A stretch of 64,000 bases of DNA, from positions 744,001 through 808,000 of the forward strand of contig NW_026611078.1 of the NCBI RefSeq assembly GCF_029633865.1. The letters are read 5' to 3'. Below are positions 31,923 through 44,250 of this stretch, in pieces (position 1 is the stretch's first letter; every line of letters starts with the position of its first letter). Source of the stretch: Lampris incognitus. Taxonomy: Eukaryota; Chordata; Actinopteri; Lampriformes; Lampridae. A program made the translations under genes and the position numbers. The notes under the pieces are model-generated. The model was not told the DNA's origin and searched no databases. It saw only the letters and a program-made list of their open reading frames with translations.

Positions 31923-31962
31923 TTATTTATTGTCAGTCAGACGGCTGACTGACAATAAATAA
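31923..31962. repeat. Perfect 18-bp-arm palindrome at a former non-palindromic site
   Basis: Arms TTATTTATTGTCAGTCAG and its complement flank a 4-nt loop ACGG. In unit 1 (13,456-13,500) the right arm is the same but the left side is unrelated sequence, so the left arm looks copied from the right one. Unit 3 has the same palindrome at 57,896-57,935. Confidence 0.9.
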
Positions 31963-32133
31963 TAGTGTTATCAAGCATGAAGGAAAGTCATTCTGTTGCA
32001 GTAGTGGATGATCTTGGGGGAATATACAGTATGTGTCCCAAAAATGCTATATTATTTTGTATACTGTAGTAAACATTACTCACTTGGTAATAAGCCTCTG
32101 CACACAAACTTGGAAGTCACAGTCTCCCAAAAG

Positions 32134-32904
32134 TGTTAAGGTTTGTAGAACGAACCCAATAGCGACAACACAAGACAAAGTAAAGCACCAACCTGGCAGG
32201 ACTCGTAGAGGAGAGCCGGCCGGGCCTGGACAGAAGGGGGAGGCGCTTCAGGCGGAACTTGAGAATAGCTTCTTAAAAATGAAAAAACGTAAACTGCTCC
32301 TTTAAAGTCCGAAAGGGAAAAAACGTAAACTGCTCCTTTAAAGTCCGAAAGGGAAAAAAACACAAACTGCTCCTTTAAAGTCCGAAAGGGAAAAAAAAAC
32401 ACAAACTGCTCCTTTAAAGTCCGAAAGGGAAAAAAACACAAACTGCTCCTTTAAAGTCCGAAAGGGGAAAAAACACAAACTGCTCCTTTAAGGTAGAAGT
32501 CCAACCGAGTAATAAGATCCACAGTGAGAGAGGAGAAATTAGAATATCAAAAACTTGATCTCAACTAGAAAATCACAATGGGAAAATCCAATGGGGAAAA
32601 CACAAAGAGAGTTCTTCTCCGAACAAGCTCTCAAGGAGAACTGACACAAGGGAATAATCAAACAAGCAAAAACACGGAGAATACTACAATCTGTACTCCA
32701 CCGGGAGACACAGAAATGTCACAAAACTCGAGACGAAGAATTTACTCACGGGACTGTTCAGGACGAACTCGCGACGAGTTCTGGAAAGCAAACAAACTTA
32801 TACTAGAGTGGTTAACGAGTAGGTAGGCTGCAGGTGTTTCAGACGCGCCCTTCCCCCGCTCTCATTGCTGGTTGCCAGGTTGGTCAACAGACCGAGCCCT
32901 AACA
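32134..32904 (-). repeat. Gypsy 3' LTR (771 bp)
   Basis: This LTR contains about six copies of a ~37-bp internal repeat (core AAACTGCTCCTTTAAAGTCC) against about five in the other LTR, which accounts for the length difference. The pol stop codon (32862-32864) lies inside this LTR. Confidence 0.9.
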
Positions 32905-35900
32905 GTACCCCCCCCTCTACGGGAGCCACCAGGCGACCTGCCAGGCTTGTCAGGGTGACGGCGATAGAACTCAGCGAGCAGACCAGGGTCCATGATGAGC
33001 TGGCGGGATACCCAGCTTCGTTCCTCCACCCCATAGCCCTCCCAGTCAACCAAATACTGGAACCCCCGTCCCCTGCGTCGGACGTCCATCAGCCGACGGA
33101 CCTTCCACTGTGGATGCCCATCCACAATCTCAGGGGGAGGCGGAGCTGGGGCCGGAGGCATAAGGGGGCTCTCGGAGACAGGCTTTACTCGGGACACATG
33201 AAAAACCGGATGGATCTTCATGGAGGCCGGGAGCTTAAGACGCACAACTGCAGGACTGGGTACTTCCTGGATCTCGAAGGGTCCAACGAACTGGGGATTC
33301 AGCTTCTTGGCAGAGGACTGAAGGGGGAGATCCTTGGTGGACAGCCAGACTCTCTGTCCGGGTTGGTAAGCTGGTGCTGTGGATCGGCGACGGTTAGCTC
33401 CTCGTCTGGCACGTTCCGTAGCACGGAGCAGCGCAGCCCTGGTGATCTCCCAGACACGACGACAGCGGTCCAGATGAGTCTGCACGGAGGGAACCTCCAC
33501 TTCGGACTCCTGTGCAGAGAAGACGGGCGGCTGGTAACCCAGGGATGCCTCAAAGGGCGAGAGGCCGGTGGCGGAGCTGACCAGGGAGTTGACCGCATAC
33601 TCGACCCAGGGGAGAAACTGACTCCAGGAGGTTGGCTTCTTGGCAGCGACGCAACGGAGAGCAGATTCCACACTCTGGTTCATCCTCTCAGTCTGTCCGT
33701 TAGTCTGCGGATGATATCCCGACGAAAGGCTGACCGAGGCGCCCAACCCCTTGCAGAAAGCACGCCACACACGGGAAACAAACTGGGGCCCTCTGTCTGA
33801 CACAATGTCCTTGGGAAGTCCATGCAAACGGAAGACGTGGCTCATCAGGAGGTCAGCGGTTTCTGAAGCAGAAGGAAGCTTAGGCAAAGCCACCAGGTGA
33901 ACACCCTTGCTGAAGCGATCCACCACCGTCAGGATCACTGTGTTGCCCTGAGACGGAGGAAGTCCAGAGACAAAATCCAACGCCACATGGGACCAGGGCC
34001 GACTGGGAATAGGAAGGGGCTGCAGCAGACCAGCCGGTGCCTGGTGAGAGGCCTTGCTGCGGGCACAGATGGTGCAGGCCATGATGAACTCCTTGACGTC
34101 CCTCCTCATAGTGGGCCACCAGAACCGTCGAGCTATGAAAGTGAAAGTGCGGTGGACTCCAGGGTGGCAAGCGAGCTGACTGGTGTGGCCCCATTTGAGG
34201 ACCCGAGACCTCACTGAGTCCGGAACAAACAGTCGGCGAGGCGGCACGTTGCTCGGGGCTGGACTGGAGCGCAAGGCGCGCTTGACCACCGTTTCAAGGC
34301 CCCAGGTCACCACGCCAACGACCTTGGTCTCAGGGAGGACGGGACTTGGCTCCACCGTTACAGGTTCCTTAAGGTGTTGACGAGACAGAGCATCTGCCTT
34401 GGTGTTGCGGGAGCCAGGACGATAAGTCAGTGTGAAATCGAACCGACTGAGGAAACTGGCCCACCGTGCCTGCCGACCATTGAGACGTTTGGTTGCCCGG
34501 ATGAACGTCAGGTTCTTATGATCAGTCCAGATGGTAAATGGATGCTCTGCCCCCTCCAGCCAATGGCGCCATTCCTCAAGTGCAGCCACTACAGCGAGAA
34601 GCTCCCGATTACCAACATCGTAGTTCTCCTCGGCGGGAAGGAACCGGCGGGAGAAGAACGCGCAAGGATGAACCTTCTGGTCGGTCTCTGATCGTTGGGA
34701 GAGCACAGCCCCCAATCCGGTGTCTGAAGCGTCCACCTCAACTATGAACTGCCTCTTGGGATCGGGATGGAGTAGGACGGGGGCACTGGTGAACCTCTCC
34801 TTGAGCGACAGAAATGCAGAGCGAGCAGCTGGGGACCAGACGAACGGCTGAGAGGGGGAGGTTAGACGGGTGAGGGGTTCTGCTACAGAGCTGTAGTTTC
34901 GGACGAACCTCCTGTAAAAGTTCGCGAACCCGAGGAAGCTCTGCAGTTCCTTACGTGACTTAGGATCCGGCCATTCCACCACCGCTTTGATCTTGCGAGG
35001 ATCAGCTCGAGTCTTGCCTCCCTCCACGATAAAACCTAAGTAGTCCACTGACTCAGAATGGAACAGGCATTTCTCAGCCTTGACGAACAGCCGGTTACGA
35101 AGGAGGCGTTCGAGAACCTGCCGCACGTGCTGGACATGCTCCTCGAGGGACCTGGAGAAGATGAGGATGTCATCAAGGTAGACGACAACGAATTGGTCGA
35201 GCATGTCGCGAAGGATGTCATTCATGAGTGCCTGGAACACCGCCGGGGCGTTGGTGAGGCCGAACGGCATTACCAGGTACTCATAATGACCACGGGGAGT
35301 CTTAAAGGCTGTCTTCCACTTGTCCCCTTTCCGGATCCGAACGAGATGGTAGGCGTTCCGGAGATCCAGCTTAGTGAAGACAGTCGCCTGGGTCAGGGGT
35401 TCGAGGGTGGAGCTCATCAGAGGCAGGGGGTATTTATTCTTGATGGTGATGTCGTTGAGTTGGCGATAATCAATGCAGGGTCGGAGACCACCATCCTTCT
35501 TCTTAACGAAAAAGAAACCAGCTGCCACCTGGGAGGATGAGGGTCGGATGAGCCCTGCCGCCAACGATTCTGAAATGTAATCGTCCATAGCAGCCTTCTC
35601 GGGAATGGAAAGGCTGTAAAGACGACTGCTAGGGAGAGAGGCCCCAGGACGGAGGTTGATAGCACAATCATATGGCCGATGCGGAGGGAGAGACTGAGCC
35701 CGCGTCTTGCTGAAGACCTCCCCGAGATCATGATACTCGGGAGGAACAGAGGAAAGATCGGGAGGAGGGGCAATCGGAACAGTCTGGACTGCTGGACCAG
35801 GTGCGGCCTGAAGACACCGGGCGTGACAGGAGGAGCTCCACTCCAAAATGTTACCAGACGACCAAGCAATGTGTGGCTCATGCTGAGCCAACCAGGGACG

Positions 35901-36278
35901 CCCCAAGATCACAGGAACTAAGGGAGACTGGATGACGAAGAACTGAAGGCTCTCCACATGGTTTCCAGCAATAGTGAGAGACACGGGACAGGACTGTCGG
36001 GTAACACTGGCCAGGCGGCGCTCATCCAGAGCAAAGGCCTCTATTGGCCTCTCCAATTCCTCACATGGAATGTTAGCTTGAGCAGCAAACGGAGAGTCCA
36101 AGAAACACCCATCAGCTCCCGAATCGATGAGTGCGCCTACAGTGAGCCGCTGGTCTGCCCAAGCCAGGGTAACGCTCACAAGATGGTTAGCCGGAGCAGG
36201 ATGGCGGGAACAGGAAAGACGGCTCACTAGGATCTCCCGGGGTCCCAGTGAGCCTAATCTTTTGGCCGCGTAGGACAC
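32862..36278 (-). CDS. pol: Gypsy Pol: protease, RT, RNase H, integrase, chromodomain
   Basis: An uninterrupted 1,138-codon frame. Domains in order are: aspartic protease (IDSGAD, residues ~51-56), reverse transcriptase (KLDLRNAY, Asp ~305; [10 protein letters not shown], ~365-374), RNase H ([14 protein letters not shown], Asp ~516), integrase zinc finger (H705, H709, C735, C738), integrase core (Asp 768, Asp 828, Glu 864; D,D35E) and a C-terminal chromodomain ([16 protein letters not shown], ~1073-1090). The chromodomain places it among chromoviruses such as the fish Sushi group. It could direct integration by reading histone marks. All visible catalytic residues are intact. Confidence 0.95.
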   Translation of the reverse strand: MSYAAKRLGSLGPREILVSRLSCSRHPAPANHLVSVTLAWADQRLTVGALIDSGADGCFLDSPFAAQANIPCEELERPIEAFALDERRLASVTRQSCPVSLTIAGNHVESLQFFVIQSPLVPVILGRPWLAQHEPHIAWSSGNILEWSSSCHARCLQAAPGPAVQTVPIAPPPDLSSVPPEYHDLGEVFSKTRAQSLPPHRPYDCAINLRPGASLPSSRLYSLSIPEKAAMDDYISESLAAGLIRPSSSQVAAGFFFVKKKDGGLRPCIDYRQLNDITIKNKYPLPLMSSTLEPLTQATVFTKLDLRNAYHLVRIRKGDKWKTAFKTPRGHYEYLVMPFGLTNAPAVFQALMNDILRDMLDQFVVVYLDDILIFSRSLEEHVQHVRQVLERLLRNRLFVKAEKCLFHSESVDYLGFIVEGGKTRADPRKIKAVVEWPDPKSRKELQSFLGFANFYRRFVRNYSSVAEPLTRLTSPSQPFVWSPAARSAFLSLKERFTSAPVLLHPDPKRQFIVEVDASDTGLGAVLSQRSETDQKVHPCAFFSRRFLPAEENYDVGNRELLAVVAALEEWRHWLEGAEHPFTIWTDHKNLTFIRATKRLNGRQARWASFLSRFDFTLTYRPGSRNTKADALSRQHLKEPVTVEPSPVLPETKVVGVVTWGLETVVKRALRSSPAPSNVPPRRLFVPDSVRSRVLKWGHTSQLACHPGVHRTFTFIARRFWWPTMRRDVKEFIMACTICARSKASHQAPAGLLQPLPIPSRPWSHVALDFVSGLPPSQGNTVILTVVDRFSKGVHLVALPKLPSASETADLLMSHVFRLHGLPKDIVSDRGPQFVSRVWRAFCKGLGASVSLSSGYHPQTNGQTERMNQSVESALRCVAAKKPTSWSQFLPWVEYAVNSLVSSATGLSPFEASLGYQPPVFSAQESEVEVPSVQTHLDRCRRVWEITRAALLRATERARRGANRRRSTAPAYQPGQRVWLSTKDLPLQSSAKKLNPQFVGPFEIQEVPSPAVVRLKLPASMKIHPVFHVSRVKPVSESPLMPPAPAPPPPEIVDGHPQWKVRRLMDVRRRGRGFQYLVDWEGYGVEERSWVSRQLIMDPGLLAEFYRRHPDKPGRSPGGSRRGGGTVRARSVDQPGNQQ

Positions 36279-37258
36279 TCGCTGATCCGGTGTCCCTTAA
36301 GACCGCAGTAAAGACAGAGACCTGCCTTGAACCGGGCCTCACGTTCAGCGGGAGTCAGTCGTGTACGCCCAAGCTGCATAGGTTCCTCCTCTGTCACTGT
36401 CTGGGAGGAGGAGAGGCTTGCCACAGGGGAAGTGGAGTGCGACGAAGAAGAGCCCCCTTCGGAAGCTCTGGATGGCTGAGAGGTAGAAACGGTTCCCCGT
36501 AGACCTCGCTCGCGCCTTCTCTCGCGGAGACGTCCATCGATGCGGATGGCAAGGCTGATAAGGTCGTCGAGAGAGGTAGGATCCTCCCGGGTGGCTAGCT
36601 GATCCTTGACGGCATCGCTGAGGCCCCTACGGAAGGTTACCCGAAGTGACTGGTCGTTCCAGCCACTCTCAGCCGCAGCCAGCCTGAACTCGACTGAGTA
36701 GTCAGTGACACTGCCACTGCCCTGCTGGATCCTGCTCAATCGGACACCCGGATCCTGACCGTACACTGGATGATGGAATACCTTCCGAAGCTCAGCCACA
36801 AAGTCCTCGTAGGAAGAGCAGAAACTGGCCCCCATGGACCAGGAAGCAGTGGCCCACTGAGCAGCGCGGCCAGTCAGCAGGTTAGTCACGTAAGCAACTC
36901 TTGCAGCATCTGTGGTGAACCCCCTGGAATGGTGGGCGAAGACAAGCTCACACTGCATGATGAACGTGGCACAGGTCTCAAAGTTGCCATCAAAAGGCTT
37001 GGGATTGAGATACTGGGCTCCCGGAAATCCGAAACATAAACGGTAGGATTGTCTAAGGCAACGGCTGCGGGCACTGCTGGAGGAGGGGCGGCCGGAACTG
37101 GTGGGACAGCTGGCTGGATGGTGATTAGCCGCTGTGAGAGTTTGCAACTGCTTAAGAACCTCCTCTTGTTGGCTCCGCGAGCGCCGCTTGCTGGGCCGAA
37201 AGAGAATCCACCGAAGCCTGGAGGGGTTGCACCTGAGCCCGGAGGCCCTGCATGGCAA
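36254..37258 (-). CDS. gag: Gypsy Gag
   Basis: The 334-codon frame has a retrotransposon Gag core ([20 protein letters not shown], then a long helical part) and one CCHC zinc knuckle [15 protein letters not shown] near the C-terminus, for RNA packaging. An in-frame ATG lies at 37258, but coding sense in another frame upstream (near 37,200-37,370, starting MNPDN) suggests the true start is earlier and an indel lies between. The 3' end overlaps pol by 25 bp in a different frame, compatible with -1 frameshifting or re-initiation. Confidence 0.8.
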   Translation of the reverse strand: MPCRASGLRCNPSRLRWILFRPSKRRSRSQQEEVLKQLQTLTAANHHPASCPTSSGRPSSSSARSRCLRQSYRLCFGFPGAQYLNPKPFDGNFETCATFIMQCELVFAHHSRGFTTDAARVAYVTNLLTGRAAQWATASWSMGASFCSSYEDFVAELRKVFHHPVYGQDPGVRLSRIQQGSGSVTDYSVEFRLAAAESGWNDQSLRVTFRRGLSDAVKDQLATREDPTSLDDLISLAIRIDGRLRERRRERGLRGTVSTSQPSRASEGGSSSSHSTSPVASLSSSQTVTEEEPMQLGRTRLTPAEREARFKAGLCLYCGLKGHRISECPTRPKD

Positions 37259-37379
37259 CAGCGGCCTCTTGTAGTTGCTGGCCGTGGGAGGCCTGTAAGC
37301 TGAATCTGCTTATAGAGAGCAGCCTGGACAGGATTGGCGTCTAAGGTTGTCTGGGTTCATAGTGAGGGCGAGTTCGTAC

Positions 37380-38112
37380 TGTTAAGGTTTGTAGAACGAA
37401 CCCAATAGCGACAACACAAGACAAAGTAAAGCACCAACCTGGCAGGACTCGTGAGAGGAGAGCCGGCCGGGCCTGGACAGAAGGGGGAGGCGCTTCAGGC
37501 GGAACTTGAGAATAGCTTCTTAAAAATGAAAAAACGTAAACTGCTCCTTTAAAGTCCGAAAGGGAAAAAAACACAAACTGCTCCTTTAAAGTCCGAAAGG
37601 GAAAAAAAAACACAAACTGCTCCTTTAAAGTCCGAAAGGGAAAAAAACACAAACTGCTCCTTAAAGTCCGAAAGGGGAAAAAACACAAACTGCTCCTTTA
37701 AGGTAGAAGTCCAACCGAGTAATAAGATCCACAGTGAGAGAGGAGAAATTAGAATATCAAAAACTTGATCTCAACTAGAAAATCACGATGGGAAAATCAA
37801 TGGGGAAAACACAAAGAGAGTTCTTCTCCGAACAAGCTCTCAAGGAGAACTGACACAAGGGAATAATCAACAAGCAAAAACACGGAGAATACTACAATCT
37901 GTACTCCACCGGGAGACACAGAAATGTCACAAAACTCGAGACGAAGAATTTACTCACGGGACTGTTCAGGACGAACTCGCGACGAGTTCTGGAAAGCAAA
38001 CAAACTTATACTAGAGTGGTTAACGAGTAGGTAGGCTGCAGGTGTTTCAGACGCGCCCTTCCCCGCTCTCATTGCTGGTTGCCAGGTTGGGTCAACAGAC
38101 CGAGCCCTAACA
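37380..38112 (-). repeat. Gypsy 5' LTR (733 bp)
   Basis: Promoter-bearing LTR in the minus orientation. Differences from the 3' LTR are a few single-base indels plus one 37-bp repeat copy. I could not identify the tRNA primer from the internal sequence just after it (below 37,379). Confidence 0.9.
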
Positions 38113-41100
38113 AAAAGTCCTCTATATCCACATTTCCATCAAAGTCCTCTGGTGGGTCCTCCACATCACTTATTGTAAAATCAAGCATTAAGAAAACATT
38201 GTGAAACTAAAATGAAAAAAAAGTATCTCTAGAATAGGATGCACTCCATGACTTTAGGACTTACCAGGCATGTTGAAAACTGCCTTTTGTGAAGGTCTAT
38301 CATGACGAACTGCTGGATGGTATCCACACTTAATGCAGGAATACATGTAGTCGTGCATTATGAGGGCTTCAGAGTGCATGTATGCATGAAGTATTGTGTC
38401 CTTACTGGGAAATATCTTCTGTTCAGTCTTCTCCAACACTTCAATGGCTCGGCTTGCAGCATGGTGGGTCTAGGACAGTGTAGAAGACTCAGTAAGGGAC
38501 ATCCTCAAAGGACAACAATACTAAAGCATACCTTCCAAAATGATCGCTTCTTACCTGGAGTGATGTACGAAGGAAAATGCACATATGTAATGTTAACAGA
38601 ATGTGATCATTCAAAATATGAACACCATCACTCCACTCCTGGTATCGAGACATCAGGCCACAGTTACTGCATGTCCTGCAGTAGGTAGAAATGCCTACAA
38701 AAAAAGTGTCAGTCATATTAGATCTAAAAACGTCAGTCATATTAGATCTAAAATGTCAGTCATACTAGATTTGGCAAGTTGACAGAGCACAGATAACATT
38801 TAGTGTAGGGTTACTTTTTTAACATGAGTTACGTTTATCTAGATTACCTTTCTTTTGAGCTCACCTTCTAGAACACCAGTATATGTGACCAATCTTGCCT
38901 TTGGTGTGATCAGCACTGGCTCATTAAGGGCTGTGTTCCCTGCCCACTCTTTGCACGTTGCTTCCTTGGGTCCAACGTGTCTTGGAAAGTCTTCAGCTGC
39001 TCAGGAGCCGCTGGTCAGATTTTGTGGTAGCAGGGCAGGTATGGGTTTATTTTTTACCAAAGTAGTTGACCATCCTCTTGAGACCTGCATCATCGGGAGG
39101 GTATGCTGGTCCTTCTCCATCTTTTTGTGCATTACTCTTTTTTTGTGCTTCTTGGTCAGTCTCTCCCCTAGCATCACTCTCTGTGGCCCTCACAGTTGTA
39201 AAAATGTGCCTGTCCGTCTGAAAAAGATGCCACTTGGCAATGATTTCATGGAGACAGATTGTCTTGGTTTGGAATATGGGCAGAGCCAAGTCTTCCTTTG
39301 GGAATCATAAGCAGCTACTACCCTACCAAGTCTGCTATAATATGAGACTTTTGACTCATACACTGAAACATATTTCTTCGAGGGAGCCCCCCCCCCCCCA
39401 TGGCCACCTCAACCGAAAGAGGAATGCCTGCAATGCTAGCTCCTTCTTGTCTGTTTAAACAAGTTCTCTTTCTGTCCCCCGCAAACACCTTGGCAGCTAC
39501 CATTTCAGACAGCACCTCCTCTTGAAGATTCACGGGTGTAGTCTGAGACTGGGGGCAGAATTGTAGAGATTTTAAATGTCTGCATTCAGATGGGACAATT
39601 CCAGTCCTTGCTGCAAATTCTGTATTTGAATTGCATTCCTCCATTTCACAAATGACTTGATGGCTTGCACCCCATGTTTTGTTTTTCTTTTTTGGAATAT
39701 GGATAGGAGTGCATGGCTTGAAAAAAGATTTTTCGACTGCAAATATCCCATTTTTGGGGTCACCACACTGGCATGCGAAGTGTTGTTTTTCTGTGACATC
39801 TTGTACCCTTTTTTGTGCTTCTTCCTGATATGAACCAACAAGTTCTTCCTGTTTATTGTGAGCCCACAATGACTGCACTTCACTCTTTCTTGCCGACGCA
39901 CATGCAGTCTTACTGGTGCTGCTGCAAGCTTTCCGATGGATGAGTTAGGGTAGTGCATGGAGAGAATGTTGCTGGGGTGGTGAATAGAGGTACTGGTGTT
40001 GGAAGTGGAGTTGGGGTTGCACATGAAGAAAATGTGGTTGCTGTAAACTGTGGTGATGTTGGAGGAGTAGACTGGGATGCTGGAGAAAACTGTGGTTCTG
40101 GAAAAACGGGGGTTCTGGAGGAGAAAAGTGAGGTGCTGGAGGAGTAGACAGGGTTGCTGGAGTGAATGGGGGTGCTGGAGGAATAAACGGGGGTGCTGGA
40201 GAGAATGGGGGTGCTGGAGGAGAAAACGGGGGTGCTGCTGGAGTTGTGGGTGGATGTTTTTTGCATAATATTGAATGTTTAATGAGTGGGACCTTCCTCA
40301 GTACCGTGGCGGGACAGTAGCAGCAGTGAAGATGTGCTGAGGGTCTGCATTTCAGATTGCATTTGATGATGATTAAATGTAAAATGTAAAATGTTTTATC
40401 AGCTGTCTTGTTTAAAATAATCCAAGTGGCTGAGCACACAGCACTCCTGCATAGCTTTGGCATTGTGCACCTTGCATCTCCATAAAGTCAACTTTTCAGT
40501 ATTAAGATAAAAAACAATAAAAGTCCTATTAATAATGTATAAGTCACAAGGTGTTTAAGATGTATTCTGCTGGTCATAGAGTTAGGATTTGTTTTACAAA
40601 GATATCAATCTTTTATTTTATTTTATTTTGAAGGTTTAGGGTGCAGGTTAGGGTTAAAGTTCATGGGTAGGCCGTATGAATACACTATTTGTTTCATATG
40701 CCTGCCTTACATGCACCCAGGGCCTAAATAATAACAGCTTTGTAGAAGAGGGAGCATAAGTAAGTGAGACGCTTAACACAGGGCCATAATTAGTTCAATT
40801 AAAAAGGAAATGTTTATGTCTGTTTAATATTGTGTTGAGCTGACACAGGTTAAAATGATAATGTAACAGGCCTGCATCAATAAAGAACCATAACACACAA
40901 AGACTCTACATACCTCCATGCTGAGCTGCCAGACTGCTGCGCTTACTTACATGCTTTTGAAGGTGATGGATTTCATTTGGATTTTCTACTTTGTCGCAGA
41001 ATGGGCAGTGATCACTTCTGCAACACACTGCACATCTTTCTACTTTGGCTTCTGCCCTCGTTTTAAGATTGTTTGATGCATCTGTGGAGGTTAAACACAC

Positions 41101-41225
41101 ACACATACACACACACACGAAATATTTCACACACATGTCGTCCATGGGCCAGGCAAAATATCTGCACCATTCAAGGTGGCAAAGGGTCACAGTCCCAGGT
41201 TGTTCTTCACATATCAGTGAACATA

Positions 41226-43240
41226 TTGATATATATCAATCATTCAATCAAGTCTTACTTTATTCAGACACAAAGACAGGTCCATTTTAAAGACAACAAC
41301 AAAGAAATACAACACAAGACAAGAACACAAAAATATAGCTAAAACAGCAGCTCACAAGTCCACCATGATTAAAAGCTATACAGACATTTGTTCCAGTGTC
41401 CCAGAAACAAGAGGAGGACCTGGTGTCACTTTGTGTAGGCTCAGTTAACAGCATTATAATTACATTCTTAGAGTCAATTAATCGACACATACATGTGTAC
41501 ATAACATTCCTCAACACAACGTGAAAAGTGGGAACATTACTAGTCACAAACACGTGACCTGCACTTGTCCATCTTGGAAGCTTGAGCAAGATTCTGAATG
41601 CATCATTATATGCTACCTGCAGCTTTTTCATTGTTGCTTTGCTATAAGTGCGCCACAAGTGGGCAGTACAGAGTGGAGTACAGTAGGCCCCAAAAAGAGC
41701 AGTTTTAACATCATCTGTACACATTTGAACTTTGCGTGCCAGCATATTGGCTTTTGCATACAGTCTGCAACACTGGCGCTGCACATCATCGTCATCACAT
41801 AGATCATTCCTGATCACGTGACCCACAAATCTCATTTTCTTCACCACATTTAGTGCTTGGTCTGCCAAGAAGAATGAGGGAACATATTGCTGCTCGTCCT
41901 CCTTGGTTTTAGCACTCATGACAACACTCTTTTTGGAGTTAAATGTGATGTCCTGCTGCACAGCATAACTTGAGCAGACTCTGAGCAGTTGCTGTAGGCC
42001 AGCACTATAAGCACACAGGAGGACTAAGTCATCAGCACACATCAGATGATTAATAAGACTACCCCCACCATACTGCCAGTCTTACACTCTTAACTTTTTG
42101 GAGAGATCATCCATATACACACTGAAGAGAACAGGCGACAGTATTCCACCTTGTCAGACCCCAATGGTCACTGGGAAGGGGGCAGATATACTCTTACCCC
42201 ATCTGACTTGCATGGTTTGATATGAATAGCAAAAATGCAAGGTCCTGATCAAATAAGAGGGGACCCCTCACTCTTGTAGTTTAACAAATAATTTACCATG
42301 ATTAACTCGGTCAAAAGCTTTTGATGCATCAAAAAACACATACATAGTGTAGTGTTGTGTCTTCTATATTTACTAACAACTTCCTGCAGTGCATATATGC
42401 ACAAATCTGTGCCGTGTTTATTTTTAAAGCCAAACTGATTGCCAGTAGTTGATATGTATTCTTGAAGCCTATCCAAGAGAATTGGTTCCAATACTTTGGA
42501 AAGTATGCTAGCCAGAGCAACTGGCCTGTAATGTTCTATGCTGGATATTTTACCAGTTTTGTCTGTGATTACTGGCACTAGTAAGACAGACAACATAGAG
42601 TCAGGTAGGATGCCCTGCATTAACAATCCAGAAAAACACACAGCCAGTAACACTGAGATTCTGTGGCTAGCATGCTTCAGATGTCCTGCTGTTATTTGGT
42701 CAAGGCCACATGTTTTGTTCACTGACAATTTCTCAATGGCGTAGCACACTTCATCAGGTCTAATAACCACATCATCATTGTTAGAGACGTCACCAACATT
42801 AAATCCATCACTCTTTACACAAATAAAAATGTCTCCATAGTGTTTTCTCCACAGTTCAGCAATATTTCCAGGCCCAGTAATCCCATCAATGCTGGATGGT
42901 AGGGCATCTCACTATTATTAATATCCTCAACTTCCTTCCAGAAGTCATAGACATTATTCTGCTGAGGCTTTGTGGCCATGGAGTTTGCCCTCATGGCCTG
43001 CTCATTTCTTTTAATAAAACGTACAGCATATTGAAGTCTAGCGTTAGCCTGTTTCTTGTGTTCACACTCTGGCCCACGCCTGGCTCTTCCTGATGAGACC
43101 CAGTTTCTAGAAGCTTCTTTGGCCTCTACATGCAGTTCAGCTCCATATTCATTCCACCCTGGCCTGACATCATGTTGTTTAGCCCTTTTTTGGTGGAATG
43201 ATTTACTGCCATTATTTAGACATTTCACAGTTGTATCATA
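41226..43240 (-). mobile_element. CR1/Jockey-type LINE copy (unit 2)
   Basis: Equivalent of the unit 1 LINE, with RT part 2 open for 251 codons (41287-42042, beginning MCADDLVLLCAYSAGL with the catalytic ADD box), RT part 1 at 42249-42770 and the pre-RT part at 42815-43228. The T-run near 41,931 is two bases longer than in unit 1 and keeps the frame. Stops between the RT parts remain, so the copy is not functional. Confidence 0.75.
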
Positions 43241-43244
43241 CCTT

Positions 43245-43900
43245 ATACATATAGCAGACCAGGCCGTGTCCGGTGGGCCCAGGGGCCACAGCCGCTGCCG
43301 CCTGGAGCTGCGCCCGAGGAGGAAGCACCGAGGGCGGTGTGACTGGACGTGGGAGTGGGGCAGGCTGGGCTAGCTGCTAGACCATGCAGACCGGCGGTCC
43401 CGACACTCATGCTGGCTGGCGTTCGTTCTCTGGACAGGGACATTTTGGACTGTGCTGCAGTTTACTGGATGCACTGTGTTGCTGGCTGTTAGTGTGGGTT
43501 TTTCATTTATTTTGCGTTGTTCTCCCCATTGTTGTATGTTTTTGCTGGTGTCGTTTTCTTTTGGATGTGTTTTGTGTCTTTTGTGTTGCACTGCTGTGGG
43601 CTGGGAGAAAGGACATGTCGTCTCTTTTGTGTATGAAAGTGCATGACTGAGATGACAACAAACTGCTTCTGACTTCTGATGTGCCTGCAAGCTAGCAACA
43701 ATAGCCAGCTAATTTAGCTGCTCTGTCGTTTGCCTATCAAGCCACCATGTAGAATGGACAGGACAGGCTAGTTAATGTCAAAACTAGCGGCACAAAATGT
43801 CCTTAAACTAACAGTTTTGTCCCGTTTCCTTCTCTTTTTGGTTAGAGCCAGCTCAGCGTGCATTGCAGGGTGTAACATAACGTGTATTTATCGTCTGCTG
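43245..43900. other. GC-rich block (unit 2)
   Basis: Near-identical to 18,886-19,540; no gene assigned. Confidence 0.35.
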
Positions 43901-43901
43901 C

Positions 43902-43977
<76 letters not shown>

Positions 43978-43993
43978 GAGAGAGAGACAGAGA

Positions 43994-44030
<37 letters not shown>
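43901..44030. repeat. GA/CAGA microsatellite (unit 2)
   Basis: Shorter than the unit 1 tract. Confidence 0.95.
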
Positions 44031-44031
<1 letters not shown>

Positions 44032-44250
44032 TCGCCACTTGGTGTACTCTGCTGGGTGTTGCTGCACGTCCGGGTCTATTACGGCTTATAACGTCTATTT
44101 AGCTGCTCTTTTGACACGTCTGTCATATACACATGTGTTCATTGTGATGTGGAGAACAACGTAGGACCACTGAACCCCGTCACCAGTTCCGGAGCACGCC
44201 AGAAACCTCACACTAAACATTTGGCCAACGTTGGCAACCCTGGTGTTTCC

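Larger units (their letters stand above)
32134..38112 (-). mobile_element. Gypsy LTR retrotransposon with chromodomain (chromovirus)
   Basis: The 5,979-bp element has LTRs of 771 bp (32134-32904) and 733 bp (37380-38112), both TG...CA on the plus strand as TGTTAAGG...CCCTAACA. It is flanked by a 5-bp duplication AAAAG (32129-32133, 38113-38117). Gag and pol lie on the minus strand. A polypurine tract (AGAGGGGGGGG in sense) sits just before the 3' LTR. The site is empty in units 1 and 3, so insertion followed the duplication. Near-identical LTRs and intact pol point to a young, possibly autonomous copy; the gag start region is unclear. Confidence 0.95.
31794..41081 (-). pseudogene. KDZ-like gene, truncated copy with Gypsy insertion (unit 2)
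   Basis: Exon equivalents are 40914-41081, 39327-40344, 39058-39217, 38865-38996, 38555-38694, 38265-38469 and an acidic exon split by the Gypsy element (32084-32133 and 38118-38168). Only the first 19 bases of the next exon remain (31794-31812) before the array junction. Exon 38265-38469 has one extra base (CATGACGAACTG) that breaks the frame after CIKCGYHPAV, not seen in units 1 and 3. The coding minisatellite is the shortest of the three copies. Confidence 0.6.

Noticed and set aside
32865-36502. Plus-strand ORFs up to 311 codons opposite Gypsy pol and gag
   Set aside because: They are antisense to an intact, domain-rich pol; no motifs were seen.
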